In this document: piece after piece, positions 8,227 through 17,430 of the stretch | Position numbering within the stretch: the stretch's first letter is position 1 | Layout: each line of letters starts with the position of its first letter | Source: Streptomyces sp. NBC_00569 | Lineage (GTDB): Bacteria > Actinomycetota > Actinomycetes > Streptomycetales > Streptomycetaceae | Direction of reading: 5' to 3' | DNA length: 64,000 nucleotides | Assembly (NCBI RefSeq): GCF_036345255.1 | Contig: NZ_CP107783.1 | Coordinates: forward strand, 9,851,001-9,915,000 | Program-made: the position numbers and the translations under genes | Notes under the pieces: generated by a model | Seen by the model: the letters and a program-made list of their open reading frames with translations, nothing else | Database searches by the model: none | Told to the model about the DNA's origin: nothing

Positions 8227-9936
8227 TCAGCCGCGCAGCGCGGAGGCGAAGATGGCCGGCAGCTTGGCGATGCCGGGCGCGGCGGTGAAGCGGGTGACGC
8301 GTTCGATGGTCGTACGCGACGTGCGGTTGGTGACGAAGTACGGCGGGCGCGGGGACAGCGACGGGGAGCCGGTGAACAGACCGCGCGGAGTGGGGGCGAA
8401 GGGTGCTCGCAGGACGGTCTTCTCGATGTCCTCGAGCATGAAGGCGTTGTGCACGAAGCCGATGCCGCTGCCGATGTCCTGGCGTGTGTGGCCGGGGTAG
8501 GCGCCCCAGGGGGTGTAGCCGAGCAGGAAGCCGATTCCGGACCAGCAGTTGACACCGAGGGTTCCGTAGCGCAGTTCGGCGACAGCCGTGTCCACCGCGG
8601 TGCGGTGGGTCTTCTCGGTCGAGGGGTGGACGATGAGGGTCGCGCCGAGGGTGCCGGGGAGTGTGTCGTTGGCGAAGTCGACGGCGTGACGCAGGAATTC
8701 GGCCGGAGCGTCGCCGGGGAGCCGTACGACGCCGAGGGCACTGCCGAAGACCTCGCCGGTGATCAGCATGTCGTCGTGGTCGGCGATGTCGGGGACCAGG
8801 ATGCGGCAGTTGCCTTCGCCGTGTGCCTCGGCCTGCGGGTGGGCCTCGAGCACGGCGCCGAGGCGATGGGCGGCACCGGGGTAGTAGTCGGTGCGCGGCG
8901 GCAGCTCGCGCAGCACCCGCCTGATCTCCTCCAGGAGCCGCTCGGTGCCGTCCCACTCCCGGGGCAGGACCAGGATCTGGCTGGCGATGCAGTTGTGGCC
9001 GGAGTTGTTCATCTTGCTGGTGACGATGTGCTCGGCCTGGAAGCGGAAGTCCGCCGCGCTCCACGGGCCGGGAGTCACGATGCAGGGACTCACCCCGCCC
9101 AGTTCGCTGGTGAACGGTTTGGCGATCGCCGGCTCGTCGTTGTGGCGGCGCTCGTTCGCCTGCTCGTCGGTGCCCCACACGATGGCGTCGTGGGTGCGGT
9201 CGCTGCCGGTGACGTGTATGGCGTCGACGCCTTCGTGTGCGCAGAGGTAACTGCCCTCGGCCGCGCCGCCGTCGATGAAGTGCACCCAGCCGCGTTCGAC
9301 GAACTCGGCGAAGACGTGCTCGAAGTGCGGGCGGAGATAGGCGTTGACCGGGTTCATCTTGGCGATGACGACCTGGCCCTCGACATACAGCTTGTGGAGG
9401 ATGTCGAGCGCGGTGATGGCCGCGACATTGCCCGCGCCCAGGACCAGGGCGACGGCCGGGCGTCCGGGCCGGCCGCGGTACTCGCCGGCGGCCCGGTCGC
9501 GTACCTGCTGTGCGGTGGTGCCGGCGCGCATCCACACCTGGGCGGTGAACCCGTTGAGCAGGAGGGCGTCCCAGCCGGTGGCGGGAAAGACGTCGACCAT
9601 GGTGCGGCCGTCGCGCGTCCGTACTGCCCCGGCCTCGACCGGATCCTTGCCCGCCGCGATCCGGCGCAGTACGTGGAGGCAGGCGCTGACGTTCTGGGCG
9701 AGCGCCCACGGGGCGCCGATCCAGTCCTCGGCCGCCCAGGGGGAGTCGGGCCCGTATCCCTTGGCGCGGGCACCGGCGGCGGCCATGTCCGCGGCGCTGT
9801 CGACGATCCGCGGCATCAACCGCTCGAGCAGAGCGATCCGTTCGGCGATCGGGGTGGTGGTCCAGGAGGCTGCGCCGTCGCGCAGTTCGGCGAGGGACTG
9901 GTCCAGCAGTTCGGTGTCGACAGCGGTGGAGTGCAC
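8227..9936 (-). CDS. aldehyde dehydrogenase family protein
   Basis: A 569-residue NAD(P)-dependent aldehyde dehydrogenase, longer than the usual 480-500. The GTG at 9936 was chosen because CTGGAG lies 8-10 nt upstream. Visible features are the cofactor-binding segment PAVALVLGAGNVAAITALD, the conserved glutamate region FTSELGGVSPCIV, the catalytic cysteine in MNNSGHNCIAS, and GEVFGSALGVVRL. The C-terminal 60 residues, with the segment RPPYFVTNRTSRTT, extend beyond the standard domain. It lies between the MFS gene (55 bp) and the CoA ligase, consistent with oxidising an aldehyde intermediate to the acid. Confidence 0.85.
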   Translation of the reverse strand: MHSTAVDTELLDQSLAELRDGAASWTTTPIAERIALLERLMPRIVDSAADMAAAGARAKGYGPDSPWAAEDWIGAPWALAQNVSACLHVLRRIAAGKDPVEAGAVRTRDGRTMVDVFPATGWDALLLNGFTAQVWMRAGTTAQQVRDRAAGEYRGRPGRPAVALVLGAGNVAAITALDILHKLYVEGQVVIAKMNPVNAYLRPHFEHVFAEFVERGWVHFIDGGAAEGSYLCAHEGVDAIHVTGSDRTHDAIVWGTDEQANERRHNDEPAIAKPFTSELGGVSPCIVTPGPWSAADFRFQAEHIVTSKMNNSGHNCIASQILVLPREWDGTERLLEEIRRVLRELPPRTDYYPGAAHRLGAVLEAHPQAEAHGEGNCRILVPDIADHDDMLITGEVFGSALGVVRLPGDAPAEFLRHAVDFANDTLPGTLGATLIVHPSTEKTHRTAVDTAVAELRYGTLGVNCWSGIGFLLGYTPWGAYPGHTRQDIGSGIGFVHNAFMLEDIEKTVLRAPFAPTPRGLFTGSPSLSPRPPYFVTNRTSRTTIERVTRFTAAPGIAKLPAIFASALRG

Positions 9937-9991
9937 GGGTTCGCTCCAGGGGTGCGGGGGAGGGGGTGGGTGGTGGCGGGCTTCCGGTGGG

Positions 9992-11290
9992 TCAGACGTT
10001 CGGCCGGAGGGCGTCGCGCGCCGGGTCGATGAGGGTGAAGGCGGCGAGTGCACCCAGCAGCAGCAAGCCGCCCAAGAGCACGACGGCGGTCTGGTATCCC
10101 GCTGCGCCTTGGCTGTCGACCAGCGATCCGACGACAGCGGGGGCGATGAGGCCCGCGGTGGTCACGGTGGCGTTCATCGTGCCGAGGGCACCGCCGCGCC
10201 GTGCGGGCGGGGCCAGTTCGGCGACGGTGGTGACCGCGACGGTGGCGAAGGATCCGCCCAGACCGAAGCCGGCGGCCAGCAGCGCGGTCTTCGCCGCCGC
10301 ACCCTCCACGAGGGGTACGGCCAGGCAGGCGACCGCGCCGAGCAGCAGCAAGCCGCCGCCGACCCAGCCGCGCGCCCAGCGGCTGCTGACTCCGCGGCGC
10401 ATGAGCCACCCGGTGAGCGCCGCTTGGCCGAGCAGTGCGAGGGCGCCGACCGCCCAGGGCAGGACGATGAGTCTGCCGGCGGCGTCGGGGGAGTGGCCGA
10501 GGCCGTTGCGCAGGTAGGAGGGCAGCCATACGACCATCAGCGCCACGGCCCAGTAACTGGTGAAGTAGGCGGCGGTGGTGCCGATCCAGGTGCGGGTGCC
10601 GAGGACGCGCCGGTAGGCGGGCTTCGCGGCAGGCTCGGAGGACAGCGTCGCCGCGGTGTCGGTCCGGTACGTCCCGTCGGCGCCGAACACGGCCCACGCC
10701 ACGGCCCACAGCGCACCGGCGGCCGCGACCACCCAGAGGGCGGCGCGCCAGCCGTGGTGGTGGATGACCCAGGTCAGGCCGGGGGCGGCGGTGATCACGC
10801 CGAGGGTGACGCCGAAGGTGACCAGCGCGCCGGGGAGATTACGCCGGTGGTTGGGGAACCAGGAGAGTGCGGCCTGCTGCGCGACGGGGAAGGCGGGACC
10901 TTCGGCCGCGCCCAGGAGGATGCGTGAGCCGACCAGTACGGCCAGGCCGCCGCCCAGGGCGGCCGGCGTCTGCGCAACCGTCCAGAGCAGGGCCATGGCC
11001 AGGAGCAGCCACTTGGGCCGGACGCGGTCGGCGAGCAGCCCCACTGCGCCGGCGGCGACGGAGAACAGCAGGAAGAAGGCGCTGTTGGCGAGCCCGAAGT
11101 CGGTGGCGGACAGGCCCAGGTCCGCGCGGATCTCATCGGCAGCGAGGCCGAGCACGGACTTGTCCGCGAAGTTGACCATCATGAAGACCACGAGCAGGCC
11201 GGTGACGATCCAGGCGCGGGTGCGCGAGCCGGAGCTGCGGTCTGCCGTCGGTGGTTCGGTCTGTCTGGGGGTGGTGTCGGCGGCGGTCAC
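9992..11290 (-). CDS. MFS transporter, anion:cation symporter type
   Basis: A 432-residue inner-membrane carrier with twelve predicted hydrophobic segments and a central hydrophilic loop (about residues 205-235). The first helix region FMMVNFADKSVLGLAADEI and the block RILLGAAEGPAFPVAQQAAL, followed by WFPNHRRNLPGAL, are typical of the ACS family that imports organic anions such as glucarate, phthalate or sulfonates. The start is GTG 11290 with GGAGG 5 nt upstream. Placed between the dioxygenase and dehydrogenase genes, it most likely imports the substrate of this pathway. Confidence 0.85.
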   Translation of the reverse strand: MTAADTTPRQTEPPTADRSSGSRTRAWIVTGLLVVFMMVNFADKSVLGLAADEIRADLGLSATDFGLANSAFFLLFSVAAGAVGLLADRVRPKWLLLAMALLWTVAQTPAALGGGLAVLVGSRILLGAAEGPAFPVAQQAALSWFPNHRRNLPGALVTFGVTLGVITAAPGLTWVIHHHGWRAALWVVAAAGALWAVAWAVFGADGTYRTDTAATLSSEPAAKPAYRRVLGTRTWIGTTAAYFTSYWAVALMVVWLPSYLRNGLGHSPDAAGRLIVLPWAVGALALLGQAALTGWLMRRGVSSRWARGWVGGGLLLLGAVACLAVPLVEGAAAKTALLAAGFGLGGSFATVAVTTVAELAPPARRGGALGTMNATVTTAGLIAPAVVGSLVDSQGAAGYQTAVVLLGGLLLLGALAAFTLIDPARDALRPNV

Positions 11291-11401
11291 GGGGTCCTCC
11301 GGAAAAGGGGCGCTGACGAGGGGGTGGGCACGTGCGGAGACGGGGCGGCGCCGTGGGCCCGTGCGCGGGCGCGCCCGGGCGGGCCGTGTGCGCAGGGGGC
11401 C

Positions 11402-12325
11402 TCAGGAGAGGGGGACGCCCGCGATCGCGATGCGCTCCATGACGCGCCGCTGTGGGTAGTAGTCGTTGATCGCGTAGTGCTGGACCGCGATGTTGTCCCA
11501 GATCGCGACGGAGTCCGGCTGCCAGTGGAACCGCACCTGGAACTCGGGGATACGGGCCTGCAGGACGAGTTCGTCGAGCAGTTCACGGCTCTCGGCGTCG
11601 GACAGGCCGACGATCCGCGTGGTGAAGGGCTCGTTGACGTAGAGCACCTTGCGTCCCGACTGCGGGTGGCGGACGACCACCGGGTGCTCCACGGCAGGCA
11701 GGGTCTCCCGCATCCGGGCGATCTGCTCCTCGGTCATCAGCGAACCCCAGCTGGGCACCCAGTCGTGCACTGCGGTGAGTCCGTCGATCCGGGCCTTCGT
11801 CTCCTCGGAGAGGTTGTCGTAGGCGACCGCCATGTCGGCCCACATCGTGTCGCCGCCGGCCGGTGGCACCTCGACGGCGCGCAGTACGGAACCCAGGGCG
11901 GGCGCGGCCATGAAGGAGTGGTCGCTGTGCCAGATGTTCTCGTTGCCGACGGCCATGGCGTCCTTGGCCAGGCGGGAGACGCCGACGGTGTCGCCCTTGG
12001 GGAAGAAGGGGTTCACCTCCGGTTCGCCCCATATCGCTGCGAGCGCGACGTGGTGCTCGGAAGTGAAGCGGTGCTGGTCGCGGAAGAAGATCACCTTCCA
12101 CTCCAGCAGGGCCTGCCGCAGCTCGGCGCCGAGGTCTTCACCGATCGGCTGCGAGAGGTCGACACCGCTGACCTCGGCGCCGATGTGCGGGGTGAGCGGC
12201 TGGATGCCGAGAATCCGGTACTCCGCCTCGGGGCTGCCCGGGGCGGTGCGGTCCAGGACGCGGTGTCCGTAGCGCATCAAGGGCTTGTCGAGGGCGGGCT
12301 GGGGCGTGGCGGCGAGTGCAGTCAT
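11402..12325 (-). CDS. TauD/TfdA-family 2-oxoglutarate/Fe(II) dioxygenase
   Basis: A 307-residue non-haem iron dioxygenase of the taurine/2,4-D dioxygenase family, which uses 2-oxoglutarate and O2 to hydroxylate next to a heteroatom and so cleave C-S, C-O or C-N bonds. The facial triad is visible as IWHSDHSF (His and Asp) and VQHYAIND (distal His). The 2-oxoglutarate-binding arginine lies in PQRRVMERIAI. ATG 12325 has GGAGGAAA 7 nt upstream. It is the first gene of the minus-strand operon, with a palindrome about 30 bp upstream, and is divergent from a PucR-type regulator. The product would be an aldehyde for the downstream dehydrogenase. Substrate unknown. Confidence 0.88.
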   Translation of the reverse strand: MTALAATPQPALDKPLMRYGHRVLDRTAPGSPEAEYRILGIQPLTPHIGAEVSGVDLSQPIGEDLGAELRQALLEWKVIFFRDQHRFTSEHHVALAAIWGEPEVNPFFPKGDTVGVSRLAKDAMAVGNENIWHSDHSFMAAPALGSVLRAVEVPPAGGDTMWADMAVAYDNLSEETKARIDGLTAVHDWVPSWGSLMTEEQIARMRETLPAVEHPVVVRHPQSGRKVLYVNEPFTTRIVGLSDAESRELLDELVLQARIPEFQVRFHWQPDSVAIWDNIAVQHYAINDYYPQRRVMERIAIAGVPLS

Positions 12326-12353
12326 GGGTGTTTCCTCCAGAGCGAGGATTAAT

Positions 12354-12372
12354 TCGATACCGGGAGTATCGA
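12354..12372. promoter_or_regulatory. perfect palindrome upstream of the dioxygenase operon
   Basis: TCGATAC (12354-12360), spacer CGGGA, GTATCGA (12366-12372). The site sits 29 bp upstream of the dioxygenase start codon and 14 bp beyond its ribosome binding site. It is locally AT-rich, as expected for an operator or promoter element. The divergent PucR protein is an obvious but unproven ligand. Confidence 0.55.
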
Positions 12373-12747
12373 TATTGGGATGCGCCGGGGCAAGGGGCTT
12401 CGTCCATCAATTTCATGTCGGCGGAGAGACCCGGCACGCGGTCAGGGCTGTGCCTCCACGGCGCGGGAACGAGCTCGACCACCGCGTCCACGGAGTTGCC
12501 GCCCGGCAGCGCTGTCCCGCGCCACCAGGAGGAACAGCAGCGGCGTCGCCACGACGGACGCGCGCGTCCGGATGTCGGTGTCCGTACGCACGTCCCGGCA
12601 TGCGATGACGCCCTCCAGGATGCGTCCGGTCTCGCCCATGGCAACCGTGGAGGTCGGCTCCTGGCACAAGGAGCCCTGACGCATGCAAAGATCGCGCACG
12701 GCGGACCTGCTGGCTATGGGCGGGCATCCAAGGGGACCCGTACCTCT

Positions 12748-12763
12748 TTGTACCTGGGCACAA
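12748..12763. promoter_or_regulatory. TTGT-CC-GG-ACAA palindrome before the PucR gene
   Basis: TTGTACCT-GGGCACAA is a 16-bp imperfect palindrome centred 42 bp upstream of the PucR start at 12798. A near-identical site (TTGTGCCC-GAGCACAG) occurs at 14028-14043, just after that gene. Paired matching sites suggest a binding motif, perhaps for autoregulation. The rest of the 472-bp divergent gap shows no gene that I can support. Confidence 0.45.
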
Positions 12764-12797
12764 GAGCCTTGGCAGGGGAGCGGATACCGTCTCGGCC

Positions 12798-13997
12798 ATG
12801 AGCCGGACCGCCACACGTGCCGAGGCGCACGACGCCGACGTCTTCACCGACATGCTCGACCTCGTCGACGATCTCGCCAACTCCGCCGTACGCCAGATCG
12901 TCTCCGAAGAAGAGGACTTCGCAGAGCATGCTCTTCCACCGCAGCTGCTCCACGACGTGGTGCGGGCGAACATCGAGGCCATCCTGCGGGTGGTGGCCGG
13001 AGATGCCGACGTCGGTGTCGACGCCGCCCGTTGGGCGGGACAGGTCAAGGCCGACCATGGCGTGCCGATCTCGGGACTGCTCCACGGATTTCGCCTCGGC
13101 GGGCTGGAGATCTGGGAATGGGCGATCGCACGCGCCGCGGACGGCGAGCAGGCGAGTGCTCTGCTGCGCCGGTCCTCCCACTTCTGGGGGACGCTCGAAC
13201 GGTTCACCACTGCCGCGGCGGAGGCGTACCGGCACGTCACCGACGACAGGGAACAGCGGGAGCGGGTCTCCCGCCGGGTCGCTCTGCTGGCCGTTCTGGA
13301 GGGTTCGGCAGCCGGCCGGGGCCCGAACGGAGTCCCCGGGGCGGGGGCGCCCCGCGCCCTCGGTCTGCCCGAGCGGGCGTCGTACTGCGTCGTGATCGGC
13401 GAGATCGGGGCGCAAGGAGCGGACCCGCTGCCTGGTATTGCCGCGCTGCTGGACCACGCCCGTATCCGCTCCGCCTGGACGACCGAACTCGGGGAGCGGA
13501 TCGGCCTGGTCGCGGCCGTCGGCGAGGCCGACTCCGAAGGAGTGCTGCGGGTGGTGGGAAGGGCTGCCACCTCGCGCGTGGGGCTGAGCCGTCCGTTCAC
13601 CTCGCTCGCGTCAGCGCCTGGGGCGGTGAAGGAGGCCCGCATCGCCGTGCGGTGCGCCACGCCGCCGGCGGGCGTGCACCGTTACGGCAGCGCTCCGATC
13701 GACGAGTTCGTCGCGAGCCACGCCGAGTCCGCGGGCGAGCTGAGTGAGAGCGTGCTGGAGGCCCTGCTGACCGGCGAGGCCGGCGACGCGGCGCTGCTGG
13801 AGACCCTCCACGCGTGGTTCGCCGCGGACGGCTCAACCGCCGAGGCGGCGCGACAACTCCACTGCCACCGCAACACGGTGCTGTACCGCATGACCCGCAT
13901 CGCCGAACTCACCGGCCGTGTTCCCACCCGGCCGGTGGACGCCGCGGAACTCTACGTAGCCCTTCGGGCGTTGCGGCTCGGCGTGACCGAAGAGTAG
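12798..13997 (+). CDS. PucR-family transcriptional regulator
   Basis: A 399-residue regulator with an N-terminal region typical of actinobacterial PucR/RsbT-co-antagonist-like proteins (helical segments around [17 protein letters not shown]) and a C-terminal PucR-type helix-turn-helix. The helix-turn-helix reads [20 protein letters not shown] with TRIAELTGR following (about residues 335-375). ATG 12798 is used. The ribosome binding site is weak, the nearest GGGGAG being 17 nt away. Divergent orientation from the dioxygenase operon suggests it controls uptake and breakdown of that operon's substrate, probably as an activator. Effector unknown. Confidence 0.82.
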   Translation: MSRTATRAEAHDADVFTDMLDLVDDLANSAVRQIVSEEEDFAEHALPPQLLHDVVRANIEAILRVVAGDADVGVDAARWAGQVKADHGVPISGLLHGFRLGGLEIWEWAIARAADGEQASALLRRSSHFWGTLERFTTAAAEAYRHVTDDREQRERVSRRVALLAVLEGSAAGRGPNGVPGAGAPRALGLPERASYCVVIGEIGAQGADPLPGIAALLDHARIRSAWTTELGERIGLVAAVGEADSEGVLRVVGRAATSRVGLSRPFTSLASAPGAVKEARIAVRCATPPAGVHRYGSAPIDEFVASHAESAGELSESVLEALLTGEAGDAALLETLHAWFAADGSTAEAARQLHCHRNTVLYRMTRIAELTGRVPTRPVDAAELYVALRALRLGVTEE

Positions 13998-14027
13998 GCG
14001 CCGACGCCCGTCGGCCCTCTTGCCCCC

Positions 14028-14043
14028 TTGTGCCCGAGCACAG
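14028..14043. promoter_or_regulatory. second copy of the TTGTGCCC palindrome
   Basis: TTGTGCCC-GAGCACAG matches the site at 12748-12763 in the outer TTGT and ACA positions and most inner positions. It lies 30 bp past the PucR stop codon, between two convergent genes, and partly overlaps a hairpin, so it may be structural and not an operator. Confidence 0.3.
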
Positions 14044-14071
14044 GCACGGGCGGCACGTGCCGGCCCTGTGC
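14038..14071. terminator. hairpin between convergent PucR genes
   Basis: GCACAGG at 14038-14044 pairs with CCTGTGC at 14065-14071. The loop contains a self-complementary CGGCACGTGCCG. It is likely a terminator for the gene ending at 13997. The rest of 14072-14411 shows no recognisable feature. Confidence 0.45.
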
Positions 14072-14411
14072 CCATGGCTCCGGTGGCGTCGCGACCGTGA
14101 GTATCTCCGCAGCGAGCGTCCGGTCCGCAGCCCGTTCCGCTCCGCCGCACCGACGTGTGCGAGTTCGTCGTCGAGAAGGCGGTGAGAGGAGTGCAGAGCA
14201 GCCCAGAGAAGTGGGAGGCCGACGCCGATCCGGGCCGCCCGATCGGCCTCGACCCGGCGCGCGCTGCAGGAGGCAGCCTGTCTCCAGCGGCGGAGATCGT
14301 GGCCCACCGGGTCGGCGCCAGCGACCGGCCCCCGACGAGCAGGACCGGCCCCCTCCACCGCGACACGTCACGCGGCCCTGGCGCTCTGTGGCTACCGGCT
14401 CGGAGCGACGG

Positions 14412-15650
14412 TCAGGGCTTGGGGAGACCGAATGCGGCTATGTACCGCAGTGCCAGCTCGACCTTCGCGGTGCGATCGGTCAACGGGTGGCCCAAGATCT
14501 TCTCGGCACGCGTCAGCCGGTAGCGGACGGTGTTCTTGTGGACGAAGAGCTGCTCGGCCGTGGCCTCCACGTTGTGACTGTTGGAAAAGTACGCGAGGAC
14601 GGTGTCGCGAAGCTGGGCGAGGTTCTTGTCCGTCCCACAGAGGCCCCCGACTTCGCGGAGCACCATGCGTCGAGTCATCTCAGGACGGTCGGTGACCAGG
14701 CAGAGGAGTTCGACGTCGGAGAATTCTGTGACCGCTCGCGGGCTGACGGCGCTGAGACCGACCCTTTGAGCGGCCTTGGCCTCGGCGTGCCCGGCGCGGA
14801 ATCCCTGCACCCCGCGCGACGGCGATCCGGCTGAGAGGCGAATCTGCCATTTCTCGAGAGAGGCTTCCAGATCGGCAATGGAGCCGAGTTCGGGACGTGT
14901 CGGGGTCGCGACCCAGAACCACCAGTCGCGGCTGCCGGCCATCACGGTCAGCGCGCGCGGGGCGTTCAGTTCCCGCGCCACGCGGTTGGCGATATGGAGA
15001 ACCCGGTCCGTGGCGTCCGCCGCGTCCGGGTTCGCCGTCCACGCGATGAAAGCGCTCTGCCACTGCGCAAGCGGATGGGACAGCTCGGCCGAGGCTTGAT
15101 CGATGTCGGTCGGCGAACCTCGAAGGATGTCCTCGACCAATCGCGTGCGACGGAGCAGAGCGCCTTCGAGCAGCTGTTGTCGCTCTTCGTAGAAGGTCTC
15201 GATCAGGGCTTCCACCGAGTCGTTCATCCACTGCTCGGCGCGGGACCACATGTACTTGAGGGCCTCGTCGCGCGGGGGCGCGGACTCGTCGAGAGTGTCC
15301 GTGACCTCGGTGAAGAAGGCGAAGACGCTGTGGTGTGCGGCGCGGTAGACCTTGAGCAGGACACCCAGGTCAGTGCCACGTCGGGCGAGCGAGCGGGCGA
15401 GGTCGGCCGCCGGTCCAGGCAACGCGAATTGGTGCTCAGAGGTCAGGTTCGTCACGAATGACCGCCACTGCGAGCGGGTGCTCCCGTGCAGGATTTCGGC
15501 CAGCATCGGATCGGTGGCGATGGTGGGGATCTGATCCATCACGCGGTCGTCGACCTTCCGGACGAACGCGGCGACCACTGAATCGGTGACGGCCTCCTCG
15601 GCGAATCCACGCATCCACGCCAAAAGAGCGGGGGAAGCCGTCACGGCCAC
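14412..15650 (-). CDS. PucR-family transcriptional regulator (second)
   Basis: A 412-residue PucR-type regulator. The GTG at 15650 was chosen over the longer frame (to 15776) because AGGAGG (15658-15663) lies exactly 7 nt upstream. The N-terminal half is helical (for example GVLLKVYRAAHHSVFAFF), the middle has a GGDEF-like sensory fold region, and the C-terminal helix-turn-helix reads NVEATAEQLFVHKNTVRYRL with TRAEKILG following. It diverges from a GMC oxidoreductase with a 148-bp intergenic region, so it probably regulates that enzyme. It differs clearly from the other PucR protein in this window. Confidence 0.82.
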   Translation of the reverse strand: MAVTASPALLAWMRGFAEEAVTDSVVAAFVRKVDDRVMDQIPTIATDPMLAEILHGSTRSQWRSFVTNLTSEHQFALPGPAADLARSLARRGTDLGVLLKVYRAAHHSVFAFFTEVTDTLDESAPPRDEALKYMWSRAEQWMNDSVEALIETFYEERQQLLEGALLRRTRLVEDILRGSPTDIDQASAELSHPLAQWQSAFIAWTANPDAADATDRVLHIANRVARELNAPRALTVMAGSRDWWFWVATPTRPELGSIADLEASLEKWQIRLSAGSPSRGVQGFRAGHAEAKAAQRVGLSAVSPRAVTEFSDVELLCLVTDRPEMTRRMVLREVGGLCGTDKNLAQLRDTVLAYFSNSHNVEATAEQLFVHKNTVRYRLTRAEKILGHPLTDRTAKVELALRYIAAFGLPKP

Positions 15651-15711
15651 TCGGGCACCTCCTGGGCGACGTAGTCCTCGATGAAACAGGGCTTTGGACA
15701 CGCACACAATG

Positions 15712-15727
15712 CAGGAGCCGAATCCTG
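15712..15727. promoter_or_regulatory. inverted repeat in the PucR2/GMC divergent promoter
   Basis: CAGGA, 6-nt spacer, TCCTG at 15712-15727, flanked by two CAATGC direct repeats (about 15706 and 15732). It lies midway between the divergent start codons at 15650 and 15799. It is a candidate operator, short enough to arise by chance. Confidence 0.3.
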
Positions 15728-15798
15728 GACGCAATGCCAAGCGCCGTCCCCTGGCACGGTGCGAGATTTCCTCCACCGACGACTCTGGTGAGGAACTG

Positions 15799-17379
15799 AT
15801 GGCGGCATTTGACTACATTGTGGTGGGCTCGGGCTCGGGCTCGGCCGGAGCGGTCGTGGCCGGGAGGCTCTCGGCCGATCCGGACATACGAGTCCTGCTC
15901 ATCGAAGCAGGTGGCGCCAAGAAGCCGATGAACGTTCAGATCCCGGCGGCGTTCGCCACCCAGTTCCGGACGAACCTCGACTGGGACTACCACACGGAGC
16001 CGGAAGCCGGTCTGGACGACCGCTCGCTGTACCACCCTCGGGCGAAGTACCTGGGCGGCTGCAGCGGCATGAACGCGATGGTCTACATCCGCGGCAGCCG
16101 ACACGACTACGACGCGTGGGCGAAGGACGGTGCGACAGGCTGGTCGTACAGCGACGTCCTTCCCCTGTTCAAGAAGTCGGAGCGCAACTCGCGCGGCGCG
16201 AACGAGTACCACGGTGCGACCGGCCCGTTGCACATCGAGGACCTCCGGTCCCCGAATCCCCTCTCCGAGCGCCTCATCGAAGGCATGGTCTCCACCGGAC
16301 TGCCCCGGAACGCCGACTTCAACGGCGCGGAACAGGTCGGCGCCGGCCTCAACCAGGTGACGCAGCGGCGTGGACGGCGCTGGACCACCGCGGATGCCTT
16401 CGTGGCGCCGGCATCGAAGCGCCCGAACTTCACCGTGCTCACGGAGGCGCATGTCGATCGTCTGCGCATCGAGGGCGGACGGGTCGTTGGAGTCGAGGTC
16501 ACGCGTGCCGGGCGGCAGGAGGTCCATCAGGCTGACCGCGAAGTCGTCCTGTCCGCGGGTGCTTTCAACACGCCGAAGATCCTGATGCTCTCGGGCATCG
16601 GGCCGGCTGAGCATCTCGCGCGGCACGGGATCCGGGTGGTCGTCGACAACCCCAATGTCGGTTCACACCTGATGGACCACCCGTTCTACCTCGCGAACTT
16701 CGAGACCACGGCACGCGGAACGCTGGCGAACGCGCAGTCGCCGGTACAGCTCGCCAAGTACCTCGCAGCACGACGCGGGTCGCTGACATCGAACATCGCC
16801 GAGGCAGGGGCGTTCTTCCACACACGGTCGGGAGAAGCCGCGCCCGACATACAGATGTTCGGCGCGCCGGCGTACTTCTGGGACAACGGCTTCACGACGC
16901 ACGACAAGCCGGCGTATGCGATCGGGCTCTCGCTGGTGGGATCCCTCAGCCGTGGCCAGGTCCGTCTGCGGGGAGCCGACCCGACGGCGAAACCCGCGCT
17001 GACGTTCAACTACCTCTCCGACCCGGCAGAGATGGACTCGATGGTCGCCGGCATCGAGCGGGCACGTGAGGTGGCCCATTCGTCGGCCATGCGCGGTCTC
17101 ACCACGCGTGAGCTTCATCCCGGAGGAGACGCTGCCCGCCGTCCGGAGATCGAGGCCGAGATTCGACGCAACGTCGCCCACACCTACCACCCCTCCTGCA
17201 CGGCACGCATCGGAACGGAAGCCGACGGAGTCGTGGACGCACAACTGCGCGTGCACGGAGTCGCCGGACTACGTGTCGCCGACGCGTCGGTGTTCCCGAC
17301 GATCCCCCACGGAAACACGCACGCGCCGACGGTCCTCGTGGGAGAGAAGGCGGCACAGCTGATGGGGGCGGCCCGATGA
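15799..17379 (+). CDS. GMC-family FAD oxidoreductase (choline/alcohol dehydrogenase type)
   Basis: A 526-residue flavoenzyme of the glucose-methanol-choline family. It starts at ATG 15799 with GAGG upstream, leading straight into the FAD-binding motif FDYIVVGSGSGSAGAVVAGR. The family signatures HPRAKYLGGCSGMNAM and SAGAFNTPKILMLSGIGP are present. The C-terminal active-site region has HTYHPSCTARIG and then PHGNTHAPTVLVGEKAA, where the second catalytic position is a histidine or asparagine within the HGNTH stretch. Members oxidise primary alcohols such as choline or alkanols to aldehydes. Its divergent PucR regulator and the nearby aldehyde dehydrogenase operon suggest a role in alcohol breakdown. 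The substrate is not determined. Confidence 0.88.
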   Translation: MAAFDYIVVGSGSGSAGAVVAGRLSADPDIRVLLIEAGGAKKPMNVQIPAAFATQFRTNLDWDYHTEPEAGLDDRSLYHPRAKYLGGCSGMNAMVYIRGSRHDYDAWAKDGATGWSYSDVLPLFKKSERNSRGANEYHGATGPLHIEDLRSPNPLSERLIEGMVSTGLPRNADFNGAEQVGAGLNQVTQRRGRRWTTADAFVAPASKRPNFTVLTEAHVDRLRIEGGRVVGVEVTRAGRQEVHQADREVVLSAGAFNTPKILMLSGIGPAEHLARHGIRVVVDNPNVGSHLMDHPFYLANFETTARGTLANAQSPVQLAKYLAARRGSLTSNIAEAGAFFHTRSGEAAPDIQMFGAPAYFWDNGFTTHDKPAYAIGLSLVGSLSRGQVRLRGADPTAKPALTFNYLSDPAEMDSMVAGIERAREVAHSSAMRGLTTRELHPGGDAARRPEIEAEIRRNVAHTYHPSCTARIGTEADGVVDAQLRVHGVAGLRVADASVFPTIPHGNTHAPTVLVGEKAAQLMGAAR

Positions 17380-17409
17380 GCACCTCGATCGGTGATCGGG
17401 AACCGTGAG

Positions 17410-17430
17410 CCGTGAGCCCTCCGCTCACGG
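17410..17430. terminator. bidirectional terminator between convergent genes
   Basis: CCGTGAGC (17410-17417), loop CCTCC, GCTCACGG (17423-17430): a perfect 8-bp stem lying between the GMC gene ending at 17379 and the convergent gene ending at 17425, whose stop codon is inside the stem. Confidence 0.7.

Noticed and set aside
12413..13660. 415-residue minus-strand frame opposite the first PucR gene
   Set aside because: The sense strand carries a clear helix-turn-helix regulator; the antisense translation is Ser/Arg-rich with no motifs.
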